Of a DNA stretch of 64,000 nucleotides, positions 62,111 to 64,000 are shown in pieces. How positions within the stretch are numbered: the stretch's first letter is position 1; each line of letters begins with the position of its first letter. Origin of the DNA: Campylobacter ornithocola. Its GTDB lineage: Bacteria; Campylobacterota; Campylobacteria; Campylobacterales; Campylobacteraceae. The stretch covers positions 682,001-746,000 of the forward strand of contig NZ_CP053848.1 in the NCBI RefSeq assembly GCF_013201605.1, read 5' to 3'. The position numbers and the translations under genes are program-made. A model generated the notes under the pieces. That model was not told where the DNA came from. It worked only from the letters and a program-made list of their open reading frames with translations, and searched no databases.

Positions 62111-64000
62111 ATGGGGGGGGGGGAACGATAATTTTCGTTTTAACTTACACTCTTTAAGTTTAAATCTTTTTAAATCTTATAAACATTCTAAACTTTTAAA
62201 ACTTTCTTTACTAACTATTTTATCACTAAGTTCTTTAAATGCAGCCACACAAGCTACTTATGATAATACTTTAAAAGCTTATGTTATTAAAAAACATGGT
62301 TTTAATGATGAAAGTGTATATGATAATACTAATGATACTTATAAGTTTTTAAATGGTAAAAACTTCTATGGTCAATTAGCTACTAATAAAAATCTTTCTA
62401 ATATCACTTTAATCTATGATAATCCCAAATCAAAACATATGAACTTTAGTGATATGAGATTAAAACAAGAAATACTTACTCCAAATATAAAAGAAGATAT
62501 CTTTGTAGTAAATGGCTTTCATGGAGCATATTCTGCTAATAATAGCATTAATCAAATAAGCTATATACCTTTTTTAGTTTCAGCTTATACCTTTAATGCT
62601 AAAGCTAATAATAATACCCTAACATTAAAAGCAGGAGAATTATCTTCTATATATTATTTAAAACCTACTAATAAAGAAGTAATGAATCCTAAAGCTACAG
62701 GTTTAGATAATAAATATAATTTTTTAATTACCCCAGCTATAGCAAGAAAGGGTGAAGCTAGTAATAATACTTTAAATTATTTAAAAGATGCTTATGTGAA
62801 TATGGGTGTTGAAAACACTTATACCTTAGTTTTAAATGGTGCTCCTTATGTAGTAGGTGCTTTTGGAGTGGATGCTAATACTAATAATAATAGTGTTATA
62901 TTAAACAAAGGAGTAAAGATAGACTTTCATACTACTCCTTATAGACAAGGTGCTTTAGGAGAGAGTATTTTTGATGAGAGAATGACTCATATTTTAGGTG
63001 CTATGAGCTACAATGCTAATGCTAATAAAAACAAACTCATTATAGATGGAGCTTCTTTAGTAGTTCATGGACCAAGTGGAGCTTATTCAACATCAGCTGC
63101 TACACATTTAGGTGGAGCCTTTGTTGATGTAAATAATAATCAAAACTACCAAGTTAGTGAAAACACCACCTTAATCAATGATTTAAAACTAGATTTAAGA
63201 GTAGATACTAAAAATACCCCATTAGCTTATAATGCTGTATTAAATGGAGAAATCTATGGAGGTAAGATCACTCAAGGTAATGCTCATAAAAATACTATAG
63301 AAGTTAAAGACTTACAAACCTTACTTGCTCTAAATACTAATATAGAAGTAAAAGCACTCTTAGACTTTTATGCAGGATTTGCAAGTAATGGCTATGCTAA
63401 TGATAATAAGATTAATATAAATCTTAAAAAACCTTTTGAGATTAATGCTAATTTTACTGGAGAGAATGAATTTAATCTTTATGGAGCTTATGCTAGTAAG
63501 GGTGCTAGTAGAAATAGTGTGAATATAAAAGGGGATTTAACCCAAGAAAGTGTAGTAGAAAACTATCAAGATAAAATTTCAATCACAGCAGCTAAGGTAT
63601 TAAGTGGAAAAGCAGATAATAATAAAATTAATCTAAGCTCATCTAATGTATCTATACCTTTATATATTTATGGAGTTAGTAAAACTACTTTAGATAATAA
63701 AGACTATTATGCACAAACAGCAAGTGATAATATTATTAATTTAAAAGAAGTAAAATCAGCTAGAAACCTAACCACTATTATAGAAGCAAATAATTTAGAA
63801 AAAAATACCATTAATTATGATTTAGTTCAATCTTTATCTAATGCTTCTAATATAGATAAGGGTTCTAAAATCATTTTAAGAGCTAATGAAAACGCTTTAG
63901 ATAATACTTTAAACATTAAAGATTATTCAAGTGCTGCTTATGATAATGTATATGTTATTAGTGCTAAAGAAGAAAGTGCTAATAATAATATTAGCTTTAC
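62111..64000 (+). CDS. Second phase-variable autotransporter-like gene, OFF, runs off the window end
   Basis: ATG 62111 leads directly into an 11-G tract. As sequenced it reads only five codons (MGGGER) and stops at 62129-62131. With 10 or 13 Gs, it joins a frame that starts NDNFRFNLHSLSLNLF and stays open to the end of the window (over 620 codons; the stop lies outside). A signal peptide (KLLKLSLLTILSLSSLNA) follows. The passenger contains many NNxIxL/NKINL-type beta-helix repeats (for example ANDNKININL, ADNNKINLSS). No barrel is seen because the gene is cut off. The family is inferred from architecture. Confidence 0.82.
62113..62123 (+). repeat. Poly-G contingency tract (11 G) in autotransporter 2
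   Basis: Eleven Gs, the first of which is the last base of the ATG. 10 or 13 Gs would be ON; 11 or 12 are OFF. Confidence 0.92.

Overview
This window is a low-GC (roughly 29% by eye), densely coded chromosomal segment of an epsilonproteobacterium. Gene content and local order point to Campylobacter, most likely a member of the C. lari group. Blocks match C. jejuni order as I remember it: adk-ppa-aspS with divergent nadK-recN-cbrR; tatD-mltD-rlpA-kdsC-lptC-lptA-ysxC-mrdA; nudH-lysC-hobA-holB-folP-ligA-tlyA-ribF-cmoA; ychF-pepA-dedA-apt-rpiB-cheB'-cheR; and MFS-mqnC-M16-recG-nssR-ABC transporter. Species assignment is inference. I saw no rRNA, tRNA, insertion sequence, CRISPR array or replication origin.

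Layout. 1-2.7 kb: acetate pathway (pta, ackA). 2.7-9 kb, minus strand: methionine ABC transporter (metN, metI, metQ) with a family 8 glycosyltransferase gene placed inside it, behind valS. 9-13 kb, minus: OmpA-domain protein, ppa, adk, aspS. 13-23.8 kb, plus: nadK, recN, the CbrR-type regulator, tatD, two cell-wall lytic proteins, Kdo/LPS-transport genes, ysxC and a mreD-like/PBP2 pair. 23.8-25.9 kb, minus: queA and tatBC. 26-28.8 kb: a four-gene arsenic operon (arsP-arsR-arsC-acr3) in which acr3 is split by one base. 28.8-30.7 kb, minus: hugZ and hemW. 30.8-39 kb: a nine-gene overlapping operon for RNA decapping, lysine/DAP entry, replication initiation, folate, ligase, rRNA methylation and flavin.

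39-45.8 kb is the main accessory island: a ~4.3-kb phase-variable autotransporter gene that is OFF as sequenced (11-G tract), a ~500-bp AT-rich gene-free stretch with a competing-hairpin leader, and a TPR-glycosyltransferase (GT9-like) gene. 45.8-50.2 kb, minus: housekeeping genes. 50.3-51.7 kb: cheB' and cheR. 51.7-61.9 kb: MFS transporter, mqnC, a zinc-site-less M16 protein, recG, an NssR-like regulator, then an amino-acid ABC transporter leading directly into cjaA and cjaB. The window ends inside a second phase-variable autotransporter, also with 11 Gs and also OFF.

The most interesting themes are the two contingency-switched autotransporters with a shared upstream 12-mer; the adjacent TPR-GT9 enzyme, which could be a modifying partner; an mRNA leader with one arm and two mutually exclusive partners ending in a Shine-Dalgarno sequence; two single-base frameshifts in short homopolymers (GT8 and acr3); and a gene order that pairs the Cj0467-0469-type ABC components with the CjaA binding protein.
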